Below are positions 34,339 through 43,703 of a stretch of DNA of 64,000 bases, piece by piece. The notes under the pieces are model-generated. The model was not told where the DNA came from. It saw nothing but the letters and a program-made list of their open reading frames with translations, and searched no databases. Positions within the stretch are counted from its first letter, which is position 1. Every line of letters begins with the position of its first letter. The stretch comes from Caulobacteraceae bacterium. GTDB lineage: Bacteria > Pseudomonadota > Alphaproteobacteria > Caulobacterales > Caulobacteraceae. Where the stretch lies: contig JAIXZX010000010.1 of the NCBI GenBank assembly GCA_027489335.1, positions 124,001-188,000 of the forward strand. Reading direction: 5' to 3'. The position numbers were made by a program, and so were the translations under genes.

Positions 34339-35394
34339 TCACTCGCCTCCCTGGCCCGCCGCGGCGGTCGTCGGTTGGGCGCCGAGGCCCAGCCTGGTCA
34401 TGCTACGCGTGATCTCCGCGGCGAAGTCGCTCCGCGCCAGATCAGCCGCCACCTGGATGGCGTCGGCGAAGTCTCGGATCGCGGCGCCGCCATGGCTCTT
34501 CACAACCACCCCATTGAGGCCAAGCAAGGGCGCCGCCGCCGGGGGGTTCAGTCTTTCGCGGAAAGCCAGCAACGCCTTGCGCGCCAGGAGAGCCCCCAGC
34601 TTCGAGGGCAAGGACGACGTCAGCGCCGCACGAAGTTCACCCGAGATGAACTTCGCAACGCCTTCAGCGGTCTTCAGCGCCACATTGCCCGTGAACCCGT
34701 CCGTCACCACGACGTCCACCACGCCGCGGGTGAGATCATCGCCCTCGACGAAGCCGTAATAGTTCAATCCCGCGGCACCCTCCCGCAGAATCCGGTGCGC
34801 CTCGCGGACCTCCTCGTGACCCTTGATGTCTTCGGAGCCCACATTGAGCAGACCGATGGTCGGACGCTCGATCCCGTGAGCCGCCCGGTGGAAGGCTTCC
34901 CCGAGAATGGCGAACTCGACCAGGCGGGCGGCGTCGCAGTCCACATTGGCGCCCACATCCAGCACGGTGGTGAAGCCTCGGACAGTGGGCCAGCTGGCGG
35001 TAAGGCACGGACGGTCGAGATCGGCGCTCATGCGCAGGATCAGCTTGGAAATCGCCATCAGCGCGCCGGTGTTACCGGCCGACACCGCGCCGGCCGCCTC
35101 GCCCAGCTTCACCGCCTCGACGGCGTTCCACATGCTCGAGCCCTTGCCACGACGCAGGGCGGTGGCCGGCTTCTCGTCGCTGGCCACCACCTTGTCGGTG
35201 TGGCGGACCTCGACGCGGCCGGCCAGATCCGGCAGGCGAGCGAGCTCGGCCTCAATCTGGGCTGCGTCCCCGTGGGCGAGGAACCGCACGTCAGGACCCA
35301 GGCGCCCTGCGGCCCGAGACAGGGCGGGAATCGTCACCGCCGGGCCGTGATCGCCCCCCATGGCGTCGACTGATATGGTGAAAATCTGGCTCAC
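34339..35394 (-). CDS. plsX: Phosphate acyltransferase PlsX
   Basis: Forms acyl-phosphate from acyl-ACP at the membrane surface, linking fatty-acid synthesis to phospholipid assembly. The 351 residues include SVDAMGGDHGPAV at the N-terminus, GAVSAGNTGALMA near residue 104, LNVGSEDIKGHE, and TDGFTGNVALKTAEG, all PlsX blocks. It is upstream of fabH and 63 bases downstream of the DUF177 gene; unlike gammaproteobacteria, no rpmF lies between them. Confidence 0.97.
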   Translation of the reverse strand: MSQIFTISVDAMGGDHGPAVTIPALSRAAGRLGPDVRFLAHGDAAQIEAELARLPDLAGRVEVRHTDKVVASDEKPATALRRGKGSSMWNAVEAVKLGEAAGAVSAGNTGALMAISKLILRMSADLDRPCLTASWPTVRGFTTVLDVGANVDCDAARLVEFAILGEAFHRAAHGIERPTIGLLNVGSEDIKGHEEVREAHRILREGAAGLNYYGFVEGDDLTRGVVDVVVTDGFTGNVALKTAEGVAKFISGELRAALTSSLPSKLGALLARKALLAFRERLNPPAAAPLLGLNGVVVKSHGGAAIRDFADAIQVAADLARSDFAAEITRSMTRLGLGAQPTTAAAGQGGE

Positions 35395-35457
35395 GGCGTG
35401 ATTTCAGCCCCAACTCGCCGCCCGATGCGGGCCGCTCTGGCGGCCTCCGGCGGGCGC

Positions 35458-35982
35458 TCACCCATTATCGTCTTTCAACCGCTTAAGCACGGCGAAGGGC
35501 GAGTCGTCATCCTGCGGCGGCGCGTACTCGAAGGTTTCGCCAGGCTGACGGGGGAAGGGATCGATCTCCACAGCCAGATGCTCGACCACATAGGCGGCCA
35601 GATCGATGACGTCGCCGTCCAGGATTTCCGGTGGATCTGGGGCCTCGGGGTCGAGCTCGATCTCGACCTCCGGGTCGGGGGCGTTGGGGCTGCCGGCCGG
35701 GACAAGCCGCACCTCTAGCGGCCCCTCCACCACCTGATCGAAGATCTCCAGTGAGATGCCAGACTCCTGCTCCACAAGCGCCTGGAACCTGCCGCCGATC
35801 TCCGCGCCATCGAGCCACGGGCGGACCCGCGCCTCGGCGGTCAGCGACTTGATCGCCCGCAGGCCGAGATGCTTCGCCAGGGCCCGCCGGGTCGGCTCGT
35901 CGGCCTCGAGCGCCACAACCACAGGACCCCGCGAGAGGTCCGACATTCGGAACCTGTGCGACCAGATGGGAGCCTCGCTCAT
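35458..35982 (-). CDS. DUF177 (YceD-like) protein
   Basis: A 174-residue protein of the DUF177/YceD family, whose bacterial members affect 23S rRNA accumulation. Seen features: an N-terminal SHRFRMSDL block, an acidic middle and DGDVIDLAAYVVEHLAVEIDPFPR near residue 130, the family's most conserved stretch. The cysteines found in some members are absent. Its ATG overlaps the stop of the upstream CBP3-like gene by 4 bases. Confidence 0.85.
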   Translation of the reverse strand: MSEAPIWSHRFRMSDLSRGPVVVALEADEPTRRALAKHLGLRAIKSLTAEARVRPWLDGAEIGGRFQALVEQESGISLEIFDQVVEGPLEVRLVPAGSPNAPDPEVEIELDPEAPDPPEILDGDVIDLAAYVVEHLAVEIDPFPRQPGETFEYAPPQDDDSPFAVLKRLKDDNG

Positions 35983-36509
35983 GGCGCGGTCCAGACGACA
36001 TCGCCGGCCATGATCGCGTCCAGCGGCTGATCCGCCAGGGCCTGGCGCTGGCGCAGCACATAGGCCACCAGGGCCTCGGGCCGTGCGCCTTCGGCCTCGG
36101 CATAGACGGTGCGGCCGATCAGGGCCGCCAGGGGGGCTTCGTCCGGCAGCGTCGTCAGGGCGGCCTCATAGGACTTCACCCGGCCGTAGAAGGCCTCGCC
36201 CAGCTTGCGCATCTTCTTGCCCACCGACAGGTCCCCGACCCCCATTTCGCGCAGGGCGTCGTCCAGAGCCGAGACATAGGCGTCAAAGAGCGCCTGGGCG
36301 ACCACGCCGGCCGCCGCGCCCTGCCGCTTCAACCGGTCCAGCAACAGCACGACGTGCAGTGAGTAGAGTTCGAAGCGCCCCTCCACCGTGTCGGGGACCG
36401 CAAGCTGGCTGTAGAAGTCGGGCTGACGAGCCTGGGCGACCAGGCCGGCATAGAGTTTTTGCCCCGCGACCTTCGCGGGCTTGGGACGAAAGAGACGCTC
36501 CAGGATCAT
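35979..36509 (-). CDS. Ubiquinol-cytochrome c chaperone (CBP3-like) family protein
   Basis: A 176-residue relative of the mitochondrial bc1 assembly chaperone CBP3/UQCC1. The family pattern is visible in YAGLVAQARQPDFYSQLAVPDTVEGRFELYSLHVVLLL-type spacing near residue 20-57, then the paired FDAYVSALDDALREMGVGDLSVGKKMRKLGEAFYGR region. I start at ATG 36509. It is coupled by a 4-base overlap to DUF177. A role in cytochrome bc1 assembly is inferred from the eukaryotic homologue. Confidence 0.85.
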   Translation of the reverse strand: MILERLFRPKPAKVAGQKLYAGLVAQARQPDFYSQLAVPDTVEGRFELYSLHVVLLLDRLKRQGAAAGVVAQALFDAYVSALDDALREMGVGDLSVGKKMRKLGEAFYGRVKSYEAALTTLPDEAPLAALIGRTVYAEAEGARPEALVAYVLRQRQALADQPLDAIMAGDVVWTAP

Positions 36510-36614
36510 CTTGGCCTCGATTTCGCCGCCACAGGGCGTTAACGGCGGCATTGAACTAAGGCCCTGCGGGCGATAGGTCAAAGTCTTGAAATCTTGAACA
36601 GGTCCGGTTCCCTC

Positions 36615-37100
36615 ATGTTTCGCCGTGTCGCCTTCGCCGTCTTCTCGGCCGGACTGCTCGCCACCAGCGCCTGCGCCCCGATCACCAGCTACTCCGGCTT
36701 CCAGGCCATCGACGCCAGTCCGAAGGACGTGAAGGTCGGCGAGGACACCAAGTCCACCGTGCGCGGCCGCCTGGGCTCGCCCTCGACCACCTCGACCTTC
36801 GAGGACGACATCTGGTTCTACATCGCCCAGGTCAAGGAGCAGGTGGCCTTCCGCAAACCCCAGGTCGTCAATCGCGAAGTGGTGGCGATCCGCTTCAACG
36901 GCGACAGCGAGGTCGTGGAGGCGGTGGATCACTACACTCTCGAGGACGGCAAGGTCGTCGCCTTCAACGACCGCGAAACACCCACCCGTGGCCGCGAGCT
37001 GACCATCCTCGAGCAGTTGCTGGGCAATGTTGGCCGCGGGGGCATGCTTCCCCGGGATGACGAGTCGGTGCCGGGCAACCGTCCAGGCGACCGCCGCTAG
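36615..37100 (+). CDS. bamE: Outer-membrane protein assembly factor BamE (SmpA/OmlA family)
   Basis: Outer-membrane lipoprotein of the BAM complex. The 161-residue precursor starts at ATG 36615 (MFRRVAFAVFSAGLLATSAC) with a lipoprotein signal ending at Cys 20. The SmpA/OmlA domain includes TKSTVRGRLGSPSTTSTFEDDIWFYI (near residue 52) and the REVVAIRFNGDSEV strand. A C-terminal Gly/Asp-rich tail extends beyond the domain. It ends at a strong bidirectional terminator shared with hppA, and diverges from the CBP3-like gene. Confidence 0.9.
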   Translation: MFRRVAFAVFSAGLLATSACAPITSYSGFQAIDASPKDVKVGEDTKSTVRGRLGSPSTTSTFEDDIWFYIAQVKEQVAFRKPQVVNREVVAIRFNGDSEVVEAVDHYTLEDGKVVAFNDRETPTRGRELTILEQLLGNVGRGGMLPRDDESVPGNRPGDRR

Positions 37101-37140
37101 CCCCAGGCCTCGTCCCGCCGAGACGGCGCCAGACAGAAAA

Positions 37141-37170
37141 AACGCCCCGGAGATCACTCTCCGGGGCGTT
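37141..37170. terminator. Bidirectional intrinsic terminator between bamE and hppA
   Basis: A perfect 13-bp inverted repeat (arms 37141-37153 and 37158-37170) with a 4-base loop. It is preceded by an A-run (37137-37142) and followed by TTTCTCGTT, so it can end both bamE on the + strand and hppA on the - strand. Confidence 0.92.
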
Positions 37171-37195
37171 TCTCGTTCAGAGGTGGCGCAGCGCC

Positions 37196-39322
37196 TTAGC
37201 CGCCCACACCGTGGGCCAGGATCGCCAGCAGCAGCAGAGCCACAATGTTGGTGATCTTGATCATCGGGTTCACGGCCGGGCCGGCCGTGTCCTTGTAGGG
37301 GTCGCCGACGGTGTCGCCGGTGACGGCGGCCTTGTGAGCCTCCGACCCCTTGCCGCCATGGTGACCTTCCTCGATCAGCTTTTTGGCGTTGTCCCAGGCG
37401 CCGCCGCCCGAGGTCATCGAGATGGCCACGAACAGGCCGGTGACGATGACCCCCATGAGCATGGCGCCGAGCGCCGAGAAGGCGTCAGCCTTGCCGGCGA
37501 TGGCCATGATGACGAAGAACAGCACCACGGGCGAGACGACCGGCAGAAGGCTCGGCACGATCATTTCCCGGATGGCGGCTTTGGTGAGGATGTCGACGGC
37601 CCGGCCGTATTCCGGCTTGACCTCGCCGGTCATGATCCCGGGGTTCTCCTTGAACTGCCGGCGAACCTCGACGACGACAGCCTCGGCCGCCCGGCCCACG
37701 GCGGTCATGGACATGCCGCCGAACAGGAAGGGCAACAGGCCCCCGAACAGCAGGCCGACAACCACATAGGGATTGGACAGGTCGAAGGCGACCGCGCCCA
37801 TACCCTCGAAGAAGGACCCCGGCTCGGCGGTGGACGAGAAGAACTTCAGGTCTTCGGTGTAGGCGCCGAACAGCACCAGGGCCCCGAGGCCGGCCGAACC
37901 GATGGCGTAGCCCTTCGTGACGGCCTTGGTGGTGTTGCCGACCGCGTCGAGGGCGTCGGTGGAGACGCGGACGTCAGCGGGCAGACCCGCCATTTCTGCG
38001 ATGCCGCCGGCATTGTCGGTCACTGGACCGAAGGCGTCGAGCGCGACGATGAAGCCCGCCAGGGACAGCATGGCGGTGGTGGCGATGGCGATGCCGAAGA
38101 GGCCCGCCAGGCCATTGGCCACAATGATGCCGGCGATGATCACCAGGGCCGGAAGGGCCGTGGATTCCAGGCTGACGGCCAGGCCCTGAATGACATTGGT
38201 GCCGTGGCCCGAAACGCTGGCCTTGGCCACCGACTTCACCGGACGGAAGGCGGTGCTGGTGTAGTATTCGGTGATGACGACGATGGCGGCGGTGACCGCC
38301 AGCCCGACGACGCCGCAATAGAACAGCGAGAGGCCGTCAAAGCTGCGGGTCCCCAGGGTGACCATGTCCGGCACCATGCGGGTGGTGACCCACCAGATCG
38401 CGCCCACAGACAGCAGGCCCGTGACGATCAGGCCGCGGTAGAGGGCGCCCATGATGTTGCGGGACTTGCCCAGGCGGACGAAGAAGGTGCCGATGATCGA
38501 GGTGACGATACAGACGCCGCAGATGGCCAGCGGCAGCATCATCATGGTCTCCACCAGCGGCGTGCCGCGGAAGAAGATCGCCGCCAGGACCATGGTGGCC
38601 ACGGTGGTCACCGCATAGGTCTCGAACAGGTCAGCGGCCATGCCGGCGCAGTCGCCGACATTGTCGCCCACATTGTCGGCGATGGTGGCGGCGTTGCGCG
38701 GATCGTCCTCGGGGATGCCGGCCTCGACCTTGCCCACCATATCGCCGCCCACGTCGGCGCCCTTGGTGAAGATGCCCCCGCCCAGACGGGCGAAGATCGA
38801 GATCAGCGAGGCGCCGAAGCCCAGGGCGACCAGGGAGTCCACCACTTCGCGGCTGGTCAGCTCAAAGCCCAGCGGGCCGGTCAGCACGAAGAAATAGCCG
38901 GCCACGCCCACCAGGGCGAAACCCGCCACCAGCATGCCGGTGACCGCGCCGGAGCGGAACGCCAGCGAGAGGCCCTTTTCCAGGCTCTCGGACGCCGCCT
39001 GAGCAGTGCGCACATTGGCCCGCACGGAAATCCACATGCCGGCGAAGCCCGCAGCGCCAGACAGCACGGCGCCGATCAGGAAGCCGATCGCCGGCAGGAC
39101 GCCGAGCAGCACCCCCACGCCGATCAGGATGACCACGCCCACCATGGCGATGGTGGTGTACTGGCGACGCAGATAGGCCTGGGCGCCCTCCTGGATCGCC
39201 GCGGCGATCTCCTGCATGCGTGGGTTTCCAGGGGAGGCCCGCATCAGGGATGCGGACTGGACGACGCCGTACAGCACCGCCAGCAAGCCGGCGACAATCA
39301 CCAGCATAAGCTCGAGACTCAT
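37196..39322 (-). CDS. hppA: Membrane proton-translocating pyrophosphatase, K+-independent type
   Basis: Inner-membrane pump that couples pyrophosphate hydrolysis to ion export. The 708-residue protein has about 16 membrane segments. The catalytic acidic blocks are [22 protein letters not shown] near residue 181 and [19 protein letters not shown] near 216. The position that decides potassium dependence reads [10 protein letters not shown], with K466 and T469. Known K+-independent H+-pumps have this Lys/Thr pair, whereas K+-dependent ones have Ala and Ala/Gly. It should therefore be an H+-PPase not requiring K+, and not a Na+ pump. Isolated gene ending at a shared terminator. Confidence 0.96.
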   Translation of the reverse strand: MSLELMLVIVAGLLAVLYGVVQSASLMRASPGNPRMQEIAAAIQEGAQAYLRRQYTTIAMVGVVILIGVGVLLGVLPAIGFLIGAVLSGAAGFAGMWISVRANVRTAQAASESLEKGLSLAFRSGAVTGMLVAGFALVGVAGYFFVLTGPLGFELTSREVVDSLVALGFGASLISIFARLGGGIFTKGADVGGDMVGKVEAGIPEDDPRNAATIADNVGDNVGDCAGMAADLFETYAVTTVATMVLAAIFFRGTPLVETMMMLPLAICGVCIVTSIIGTFFVRLGKSRNIMGALYRGLIVTGLLSVGAIWWVTTRMVPDMVTLGTRSFDGLSLFYCGVVGLAVTAAIVVITEYYTSTAFRPVKSVAKASVSGHGTNVIQGLAVSLESTALPALVIIAGIIVANGLAGLFGIAIATTAMLSLAGFIVALDAFGPVTDNAGGIAEMAGLPADVRVSTDALDAVGNTTKAVTKGYAIGSAGLGALVLFGAYTEDLKFFSSTAEPGSFFEGMGAVAFDLSNPYVVVGLLFGGLLPFLFGGMSMTAVGRAAEAVVVEVRRQFKENPGIMTGEVKPEYGRAVDILTKAAIREMIVPSLLPVVSPVVLFFVIMAIAGKADAFSALGAMLMGVIVTGLFVAISMTSGGGAWDNAKKLIEEGHHGGKGSEAHKAAVTGDTVGDPYKDTAGPAVNPMIKITNIVALLLLAILAHGVGG

Positions 39323-39433
39323 AGTTCAGACGCCCCTATTCAATGGCGCGACGGGACGCTTCACTGCCGAGAGGCAGGAAGGACTGGCCGCAACGTTTCC
39401 TCTGGGTTGAGACGCCGTCGTTGCGACGCCTCT

Positions 39434-39462
39434 TATTTTTTATCGCGCGGGGACTGTGCCAA
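39434..39462 (-). promoter_or_regulatory. Candidate promoter for hppA
   Basis: On the reverse strand TTGGCA (-35; complement of 39457-39462) is 17 bases from AAAATA (-10; complement of 39434-39439). Initiation would be about 105 bases before the hppA start. The A/T-rich -10 region stands out in GC-rich surroundings, but the match is imperfect. Confidence 0.4.
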
Positions 39463-39503
39463 GGTTGCGATAGGGGCGCAACGGGTTGTGCAGACGCGCG
39501 GAC

Positions 39504-39953
39504 TCAGGCCGCCTTGGCGCCCGGATGCTTGGGCAGGCCGCTCTGGCGCTTGGCGGTCTGGGACATTACCGCCACGCTCTGAACGTCCTTGCCGCCCAGT
39601 CGCACGGCTTCCTTCAGCATCACGACCTTCAGCCGATCAACATCGAGGCTCGTGAAGTTGGTCTTGCCGGTGAACGGCGCCCGATGCCCCGCGCGAACCA
39701 GCGCATCGCGGAAGAACGGTTCCCGCTCCCGCAGCTTCTGCACATTGGCCATGGCGGTGAGGTTCAGGCGAACACCGACAAAGATGTAGTTCACCACCCT
39801 GGCGCCGATGGTCACCGGCAGGGCGACTGGCGAGATGTCGACATACTGCGCCGAACCGGCCTTGTCGGCGGCCTTGCCACCGCCCCCGGCCGCCGCTGCG
39901 GGACCGGCCGCGACCATCAGGGGAAGAAGAGCGAGCAGGCTTCGACGATGCAT
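39504..39953 (-). CDS. Exported protein with weak FliL-like pattern, unknown function
   Basis: A 149-residue protein with a signal peptide (MHRRSLLALLPLMVAAGPAAAA). The mature part has a Gly/Ala/Lys-rich start, then YVDISPVALPVT followed by RVVNYIFVGVRLNLT and a helix ELREREPFFRDALVR-like segment. This strand-strand-helix order recalls FliL, but without the membrane anchor position or strong identity. No family is assigned. It lies 52 bases after thiL on the same strand and about 180 bases upstream of hppA. Confidence 0.78.
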   Translation of the reverse strand: MHRRSLLALLPLMVAAGPAAAAGGGGKAADKAGSAQYVDISPVALPVTIGARVVNYIFVGVRLNLTAMANVQKLREREPFFRDALVRAGHRAPFTGKTNFTSLDVDRLKVVMLKEAVRLGGKDVQSVAVMSQTAKRQSGLPKHPGAKAA

Positions 39954-40005
39954 GGGCCGAGGCTAGCCCAGACAGGGTTGATGTAGTCTTACGATGCGGA
40001 GGCGC

Positions 40006-40974
40006 TCACGGGTGAGTCCAGCCCGCAGTCGCCACAGGCGCAGGCGCGCCGTCGAAGGTGACTCGCACCCCCGCGCCGGCCTCTACCTGCCCGACCACGG
40101 TCAGGCCCAGGGCGGACGCCGCCGCCGGTGGAGCGGTGATCACCAGCTCGTAGTCGTCGCCAAAACCGGCCAGACGGCCCCGCGCCAGGACTTGATCAGA
40201 TTGACCCGCAAGCCATGCCGCCGCGGCGGCCGACACCGGCAGCCTCGCGAGATCGATGTGCAAGGCCACGCCGCTGGCCGTTGCGATGTGGCCGGCGTCA
40301 GCGATCAGGCCGTCGGAAACGTCGGCGCAGGCCGAGGCCCAGCGCTCGAGCCCCTCTCGCAGATCCAGCCGCGGGGTCGGCAGCTGGTAGCGGCGTGCCA
40401 GATACCCATCCCCGTCCGCCCATCGCCCCTCCACAGCGGCGAGCCCCAGGCCCCCATCGCCGATCGGACCGCTGACCATGACAAGGTCCCCGGGTCGGGC
40501 CCCGGACCGCAGCACCGCTCGTCCCTCAGGGACCCATCCGAGCAAGGTCATGCTGGCGCTCAAAGGTCCGGAGGTGGACACCGTGTCGCCCCCCAGCAGG
40601 GAGACGTCGAAAGCCTCGCCATCGACCTGCAGCCCGCGGGCGAAGGCCTGGCGCGTGGCGAAGTCGGTTTCCGGGGGCCAGGCGACCGCGAGGAAGTAGC
40701 CGAAAGGCTCGGCGCCCTTGGCCGCGAGATCTGACAGATTGGTCCGGAGCAGTTTGCGCGCCACCAGGTCACGGGCCTCGCCCCAGGGGACGTGCACGCC
40801 CTCGACCAAGGCGTCCTTGGTGACGACCAGATCATAGCCCGGCCGGGACGGGATCACCGCCGCATCGTCCAGAAGGCCCAGCGCTTCCGGCGCGCCCCGG
40901 GTCAAGGGACGATAGAGCCGGGCGATCTGCTCGAACTCACCCGGCGGACGGCCGGCCTCGTCAGGTCCGGACAT
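40006..40974 (-). CDS. thiL: Thiamine-monophosphate kinase
   Basis: Phosphorylates thiamine monophosphate to thiamine pyrophosphate. The 322-residue protein has the PurM-like ATP-binding fold: [10 protein letters not shown] near residue 34 (metal-binding Asp pair), [44 protein letters not shown] and a C-terminal [14 protein letters not shown]. Its start lies 14 bases inside nusB, so they are translationally coupled. It is the last recognisable enzyme of the glyA-nrdR-rib-nusB string. Confidence 0.96.
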   Translation of the reverse strand: MSGPDEAGRPPGEFEQIARLYRPLTRGAPEALGLLDDAAVIPSRPGYDLVVTKDALVEGVHVPWGEARDLVARKLLRTNLSDLAAKGAEPFGYFLAVAWPPETDFATRQAFARGLQVDGEAFDVSLLGGDTVSTSGPLSASMTLLGWVPEGRAVLRSGARPGDLVMVSGPIGDGGLGLAAVEGRWADGDGYLARRYQLPTPRLDLREGLERWASACADVSDGLIADAGHIATASGVALHIDLARLPVSAAAAAWLAGQSDQVLARGRLAGFGDDYELVITAPPAAASALGLTVVGQVEAGAGVRVTFDGAPAPVATAGWTHP

Positions 40975-41431
40975 CCTGCGCCACGCCGTCGAGCGCGCCG
41001 TTCACGAAGCCGGGCTCGGGTCCCTCGAAGAAGGACTTGGCCAGCTCGACATACTCATCGATCACCACCTCGGTGGGCACATCGGGGCGCTCGGAGAGCT
41101 CATAGGCGCCGGACCGCAGGATGGCGCGCACCGTGGCGTCGAGGCGCTCAAGACGCCAGCCCGAGGCCAGGCGCCGGACAACGGCCCGGTCCACCTGGGC
41201 CTGATGGGTCACCACGCCGCGGAGAAGCTCGGCGAAGAAGGTCTCATCGGCGCCGGTCAGGGCGAAGCCCTCCACGTCGCGCTCAAACCGGTGGTCGGAG
41301 AATTCGCGGATCACCGCCTCGACCCCGGCCCCGGAGACCTCCATCTGGTAGAGCGCCTGGACGACGGCGAGGCGGGCGACGGAGCGGGCCTGGCGGGGCG
41401 GCTGCGGCGGTGTGGGCAGGTCGTCGCTCAT
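40961..41431 (-). CDS. nusB: Transcription antitermination factor NusB
   Basis: Binds boxA RNA with S10 in rRNA antitermination complexes. The 156 residues include [19 protein letters not shown] near residue 14, [19 protein letters not shown] and [35 protein letters not shown], the most conserved NusB region, followed by [11 protein letters not shown]. It overlaps ribH upstream by 4 bases and thiL downstream by 14. Confidence 0.97.
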   Translation of the reverse strand: MSDDLPTPPQPPRQARSVARLAVVQALYQMEVSGAGVEAVIREFSDHRFERDVEGFALTGADETFFAELLRGVVTHQAQVDRAVVRRLASGWRLERLDATVRAILRSGAYELSERPDVPTEVVIDEYVELAKSFFEGPEPGFVNGALDGVAQDVRT

Positions 41432-41889
41432 TGATCGTGCCCGGAAAGCCGCGCCTTCAGGCTGATCATTTCCAGACAGGCGCGCGCCGCGCCACCGCCC
41501 TTGTCGGCCTGACTGGCCCGGGCGCGGGCCCAGGCCTGCGCCTCCTCATCGACGGTCAGGATGCCGTTTCCGATGCAGAGCCTGCGGCTGATCGTCAGAT
41601 CCATGAGACCGCGGGCCGATTCGTTGGACACCACCTCGAAATGGTAGGTCTCCCCACGGATCACACAACCCAGAGCCACATAGCCGTCATAGGCCACGCC
41701 AGCGCCTGCGCCAGAGGCGTCGGCAATGGCGATGGCCCCCGGAATCTCCAGGGCGCCGGGCACGGTCACCACGTCGAAGTCGACATCGTGGGCGCTCAGC
41801 ACATCCGTCGCGCCGGCCAGGAGGGCGTCGGCGATCTCACTGTAAAACCGCGCCTCGACCACGAGGACGCGCAGCTTCTGGTCTTGCAT
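41428..41889 (-). CDS. ribH: 6,7-dimethyl-8-ribityllumazine synthase
   Basis: Condenses the RibD product with dihydroxybutanone phosphate to lumazine, the penultimate step of riboflavin synthesis. The 153-residue protein has [15 protein letters not shown] near residue 10, [21 protein letters not shown] with the catalytic His environment, and [13 protein letters not shown]. It starts 42 bases after ribE; in many alphaproteobacteria ribBA occupies that gap, but none is here. Confidence 0.97.
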   Translation of the reverse strand: MQDQKLRVLVVEARFYSEIADALLAGATDVLSAHDVDFDVVTVPGALEIPGAIAIADASGAGAGVAYDGYVALGCVIRGETYHFEVVSNESARGLMDLTISRRLCIGNGILTVDEEAQAWARARASQADKGGGAARACLEMISLKARLSGHDQ

Positions 41890-41931
41890 ATTGGATTCCA
41901 GCGACCGCGGAAGGCGATCTTCTCCCTGCCT

Positions 41932-42522
41932 TTAGGCGGTTTCGCGCCAGCGCGCGAGATAGCGCGCCAGCATGTCGATCTCCAGATTGACCCGCGATCC
42001 GGGTTTCAGCTCGCCCAGGGTGGTCACCTCCCAGGTGTGCGGGATCAGGTTCACGCCGAAAACGTCGTCCTCCACCTCGTTCACCGTCAGAGAGACGCCC
42101 TCGACGGCGATGGAGCCCTTGGGGGCGATATAGCGATGCAGGGGGCGCGGCACGCGCACCTGAACCCGGTGGGAGCCGCCCTCGGAACGCACCGAGACCA
42201 CCTCCCCCACCCCATCAACATGCCCAGACACGATGTGGCCGCCGAGTTCATCGCCGACGCGCGCCGACCGCTCAAGATTCACCGGACGGCCCGTGACCCA
42301 GTCGCCCAGGGTGGTCTTGTCCAGGGTCTCGGCCGACACCTCCACCGCGAACCAGCCGGCGCCCTTTTCGACCACGGTCAGGCAGCAACCGGCATGGGCG
42401 ATGGAGGCGCCGATGTCGATCGTCGCGAGATCAAAACGGGTCTCGATCTCGAACCTGCGGTCGCGATCGGTGTCACGCACCGCGCGAACCTTGCCGATGT
42501 CGGTGATGATGCCGGTGAACAT
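41932..42522 (-). CDS. ribE: Riboflavin synthase alpha chain
   Basis: Dismutates two lumazines to riboflavin. The 196-residue protein has the duplicated lumazine-binding domains: MFTGIITDIGKV at the N-terminus and HAGCCLTVV in the first, GGHIVSGHVDGVGEV and VEGVSLTVNEVEDDVF in the second. Its ATG follows the ribD TGA with no gap (TGAATG). Confidence 0.97.
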   Translation of the reverse strand: MFTGIITDIGKVRAVRDTDRDRRFEIETRFDLATIDIGASIAHAGCCLTVVEKGAGWFAVEVSAETLDKTTLGDWVTGRPVNLERSARVGDELGGHIVSGHVDGVGEVVSVRSEGGSHRVQVRVPRPLHRYIAPKGSIAVEGVSLTVNEVEDDVFGVNLIPHTWEVTTLGELKPGSRVNLEIDMLARYLARWRETA

Positions 42523-43164
42523 TCAGATCCTTTCGTAGCTTTCCCACAGATCGTCACCCAGGACGCGAAGGTCAACGCGGCGCAGTCGCGGCGCATCGGC
42601 GAGCCGGCTTAGCGCCATGTCACCAAGCCCGGGACGCCCCTCCCCGCCGATGATGATCGGCGCGCGAAACCACTCGAGCCGGTCCGCGAGCCCCTCTCGG
42701 AGCAAGCTCGCCGCCACCTCGCCGCCACCCTCGACAAACAGACGCTGCAATCCATGGCTGGCGAGGGCCTCGATCACCTGCGCCATCTCTGGCCGCCCAG
42801 CCTCCCGCCGCGGGATCAGAACCCCACGCACGCCGGCCTCGGCGAGCTCTGGCCGCAGGGGCTCGGAAGACACCAGATAGGTGGGCACATCCCTCGCCGT
42901 CAGGGCCAGGCGGGCGCCCGGCGACAGTCTCTGGCGCGTGTCGAGCACGACCCTCGCCGGCTGCGGACCGTCATACCCCTCCAGACGAACCGTGAGGTCA
43001 GGATCATCAGCCAGAGCCGTGCCAGCGCCCACGACAACGGCATCATGGGTGGCGCGGAGCTGGTGCACCTGCTGGCGCGACTGCGGGCCTGTAATCCAGC
43101 GGCTTTCCCCCTGGGCGGTGGCGATACGCCCATCCAGGGAAGTGGCCAGTTTCAAGGTGATCAT
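42523..43164 (-). CDS. ribD: RibD reductase domain only (deaminase half absent)
   Basis: Encodes the C-terminal RibD-type reductase that converts 5-amino-6-ribosylamino-uracil phosphate to the ribityl form. The 213 residues from ATG 43164 start directly with TLKLATSLDGRIAT, then ESRWITGPQSRQQVHQLRATHDAVVVGAGT (NADPH region) and LFVEGGGEVAASLL. A full RibD would carry a deaminase of about 145 residues (HAE and PCxxxGxTPPC zinc motifs) before this point. Here the stop of nrdR lies only 30 bases upstream, in the same frame. No Shine-Dalgarno is obvious, so reinitiation after nrdR is likely. Confidence 0.85.
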   Translation of the reverse strand: MITLKLATSLDGRIATAQGESRWITGPQSRQQVHQLRATHDAVVVGAGTALADDPDLTVRLEGYDGPQPARVVLDTRQRLSPGARLALTARDVPTYLVSSEPLRPELAEAGVRGVLIPRREAGRPEMAQVIEALASHGLQRLFVEGGGEVAASLLREGLADRLEWFRAPIIIGGEGRPGLGDMALSRLADAPRLRRVDLRVLGDDLWESYERI

Positions 43165-43194
43165 CGCCGGACGCCGGCGCCGGGCGACCCGCGC

Positions 43195-43668
43195 CTAGCG
43201 CTCCTCCTCGGACGGCTCGCCAAAACCCTCGCTGCCAAGGAAGTCCGCGAAATCACGGGTTTCACGGAAATCCCGATAGACCGAGGCGTATCGGACGTAG
43301 GCGACGTCATCGAGGGACTTCAGCGCCTTCATCACCAGTTCGCCGACCACTTCGGACGGGATGTCGGTCTCCCCCATGCTTTCCAGCTGGCGGGTGATGC
43401 CATTGACCATCCGGTCCACCTGCTCCGGATCCACAGGACGCTTGCGGATGGCGATGTCGATGGATCTCAACAGTTTGTCGCGGTCAAAGGCCGTCCGGCG
43501 GCCAGACCGCTTGATCACGACCAATTCGCGCAGCTGAACCCGCTCAAAGGTCGTGAACCGGCCACCGCAGGCCGGGCACAGACGACGGCGGCGGATGGCC
43601 GCGCCGTCTTCCGACGGGCGGCTGTCCTTCACCTGGCTCTCGGCGTGGCCGCAGAACGGGCATCGCAT
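43195..43668 (-). CDS. nrdR: Transcriptional repressor NrdR
   Basis: ATP/dATP-sensing zinc-ribbon repressor of ribonucleotide reductase genes. The 157 residues have the zinc ribbon ([13 protein letters not shown] ... [15 protein letters not shown], four Cys) and an ATP-cone ([20 protein letters not shown]) with [13 protein letters not shown] near the C-terminus. It follows glyA by 35 bases and is in frame with the downstream ribD segment but ends in TAG. Confidence 0.97.
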   Translation of the reverse strand: MRCPFCGHAESQVKDSRPSEDGAAIRRRRLCPACGGRFTTFERVQLRELVVIKRSGRRTAFDRDKLLRSIDIAIRKRPVDPEQVDRMVNGITRQLESMGETDIPSEVVGELVMKALKSLDDVAYVRYASVYRDFRETRDFADFLGSEGFGEPSEEER

Positions 43669-43703
43669 TGGTTCAGCCCCTCCCGGACCGCATCCCTGTC
43701 GGT

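Noticed and set aside
37211..39655. An open frame of 814 codons on the strand opposite hppA
   Set aside because: It mirrors hppA codon for codon; the translated sequence is rich in His, Gly, Asp and Gln with no fold-like pattern. Long antisense frames are expected in GC-rich genes.
40792..42612. A 606-codon open frame antisense to thiL, nusB, ribH and ribE
   Set aside because: Low-complexity Arg/Pro-rich product crossing four well-supported genes; no ribosome site or family match.
43165..43194. Frameshift or sequencing error joining nrdR to ribD
   Set aside because: Both proteins are complete at the junction (NrdR normal length, reductase domain intact) and no deaminase motif appears in any frame nearby, so an indel cannot restore a full RibD.
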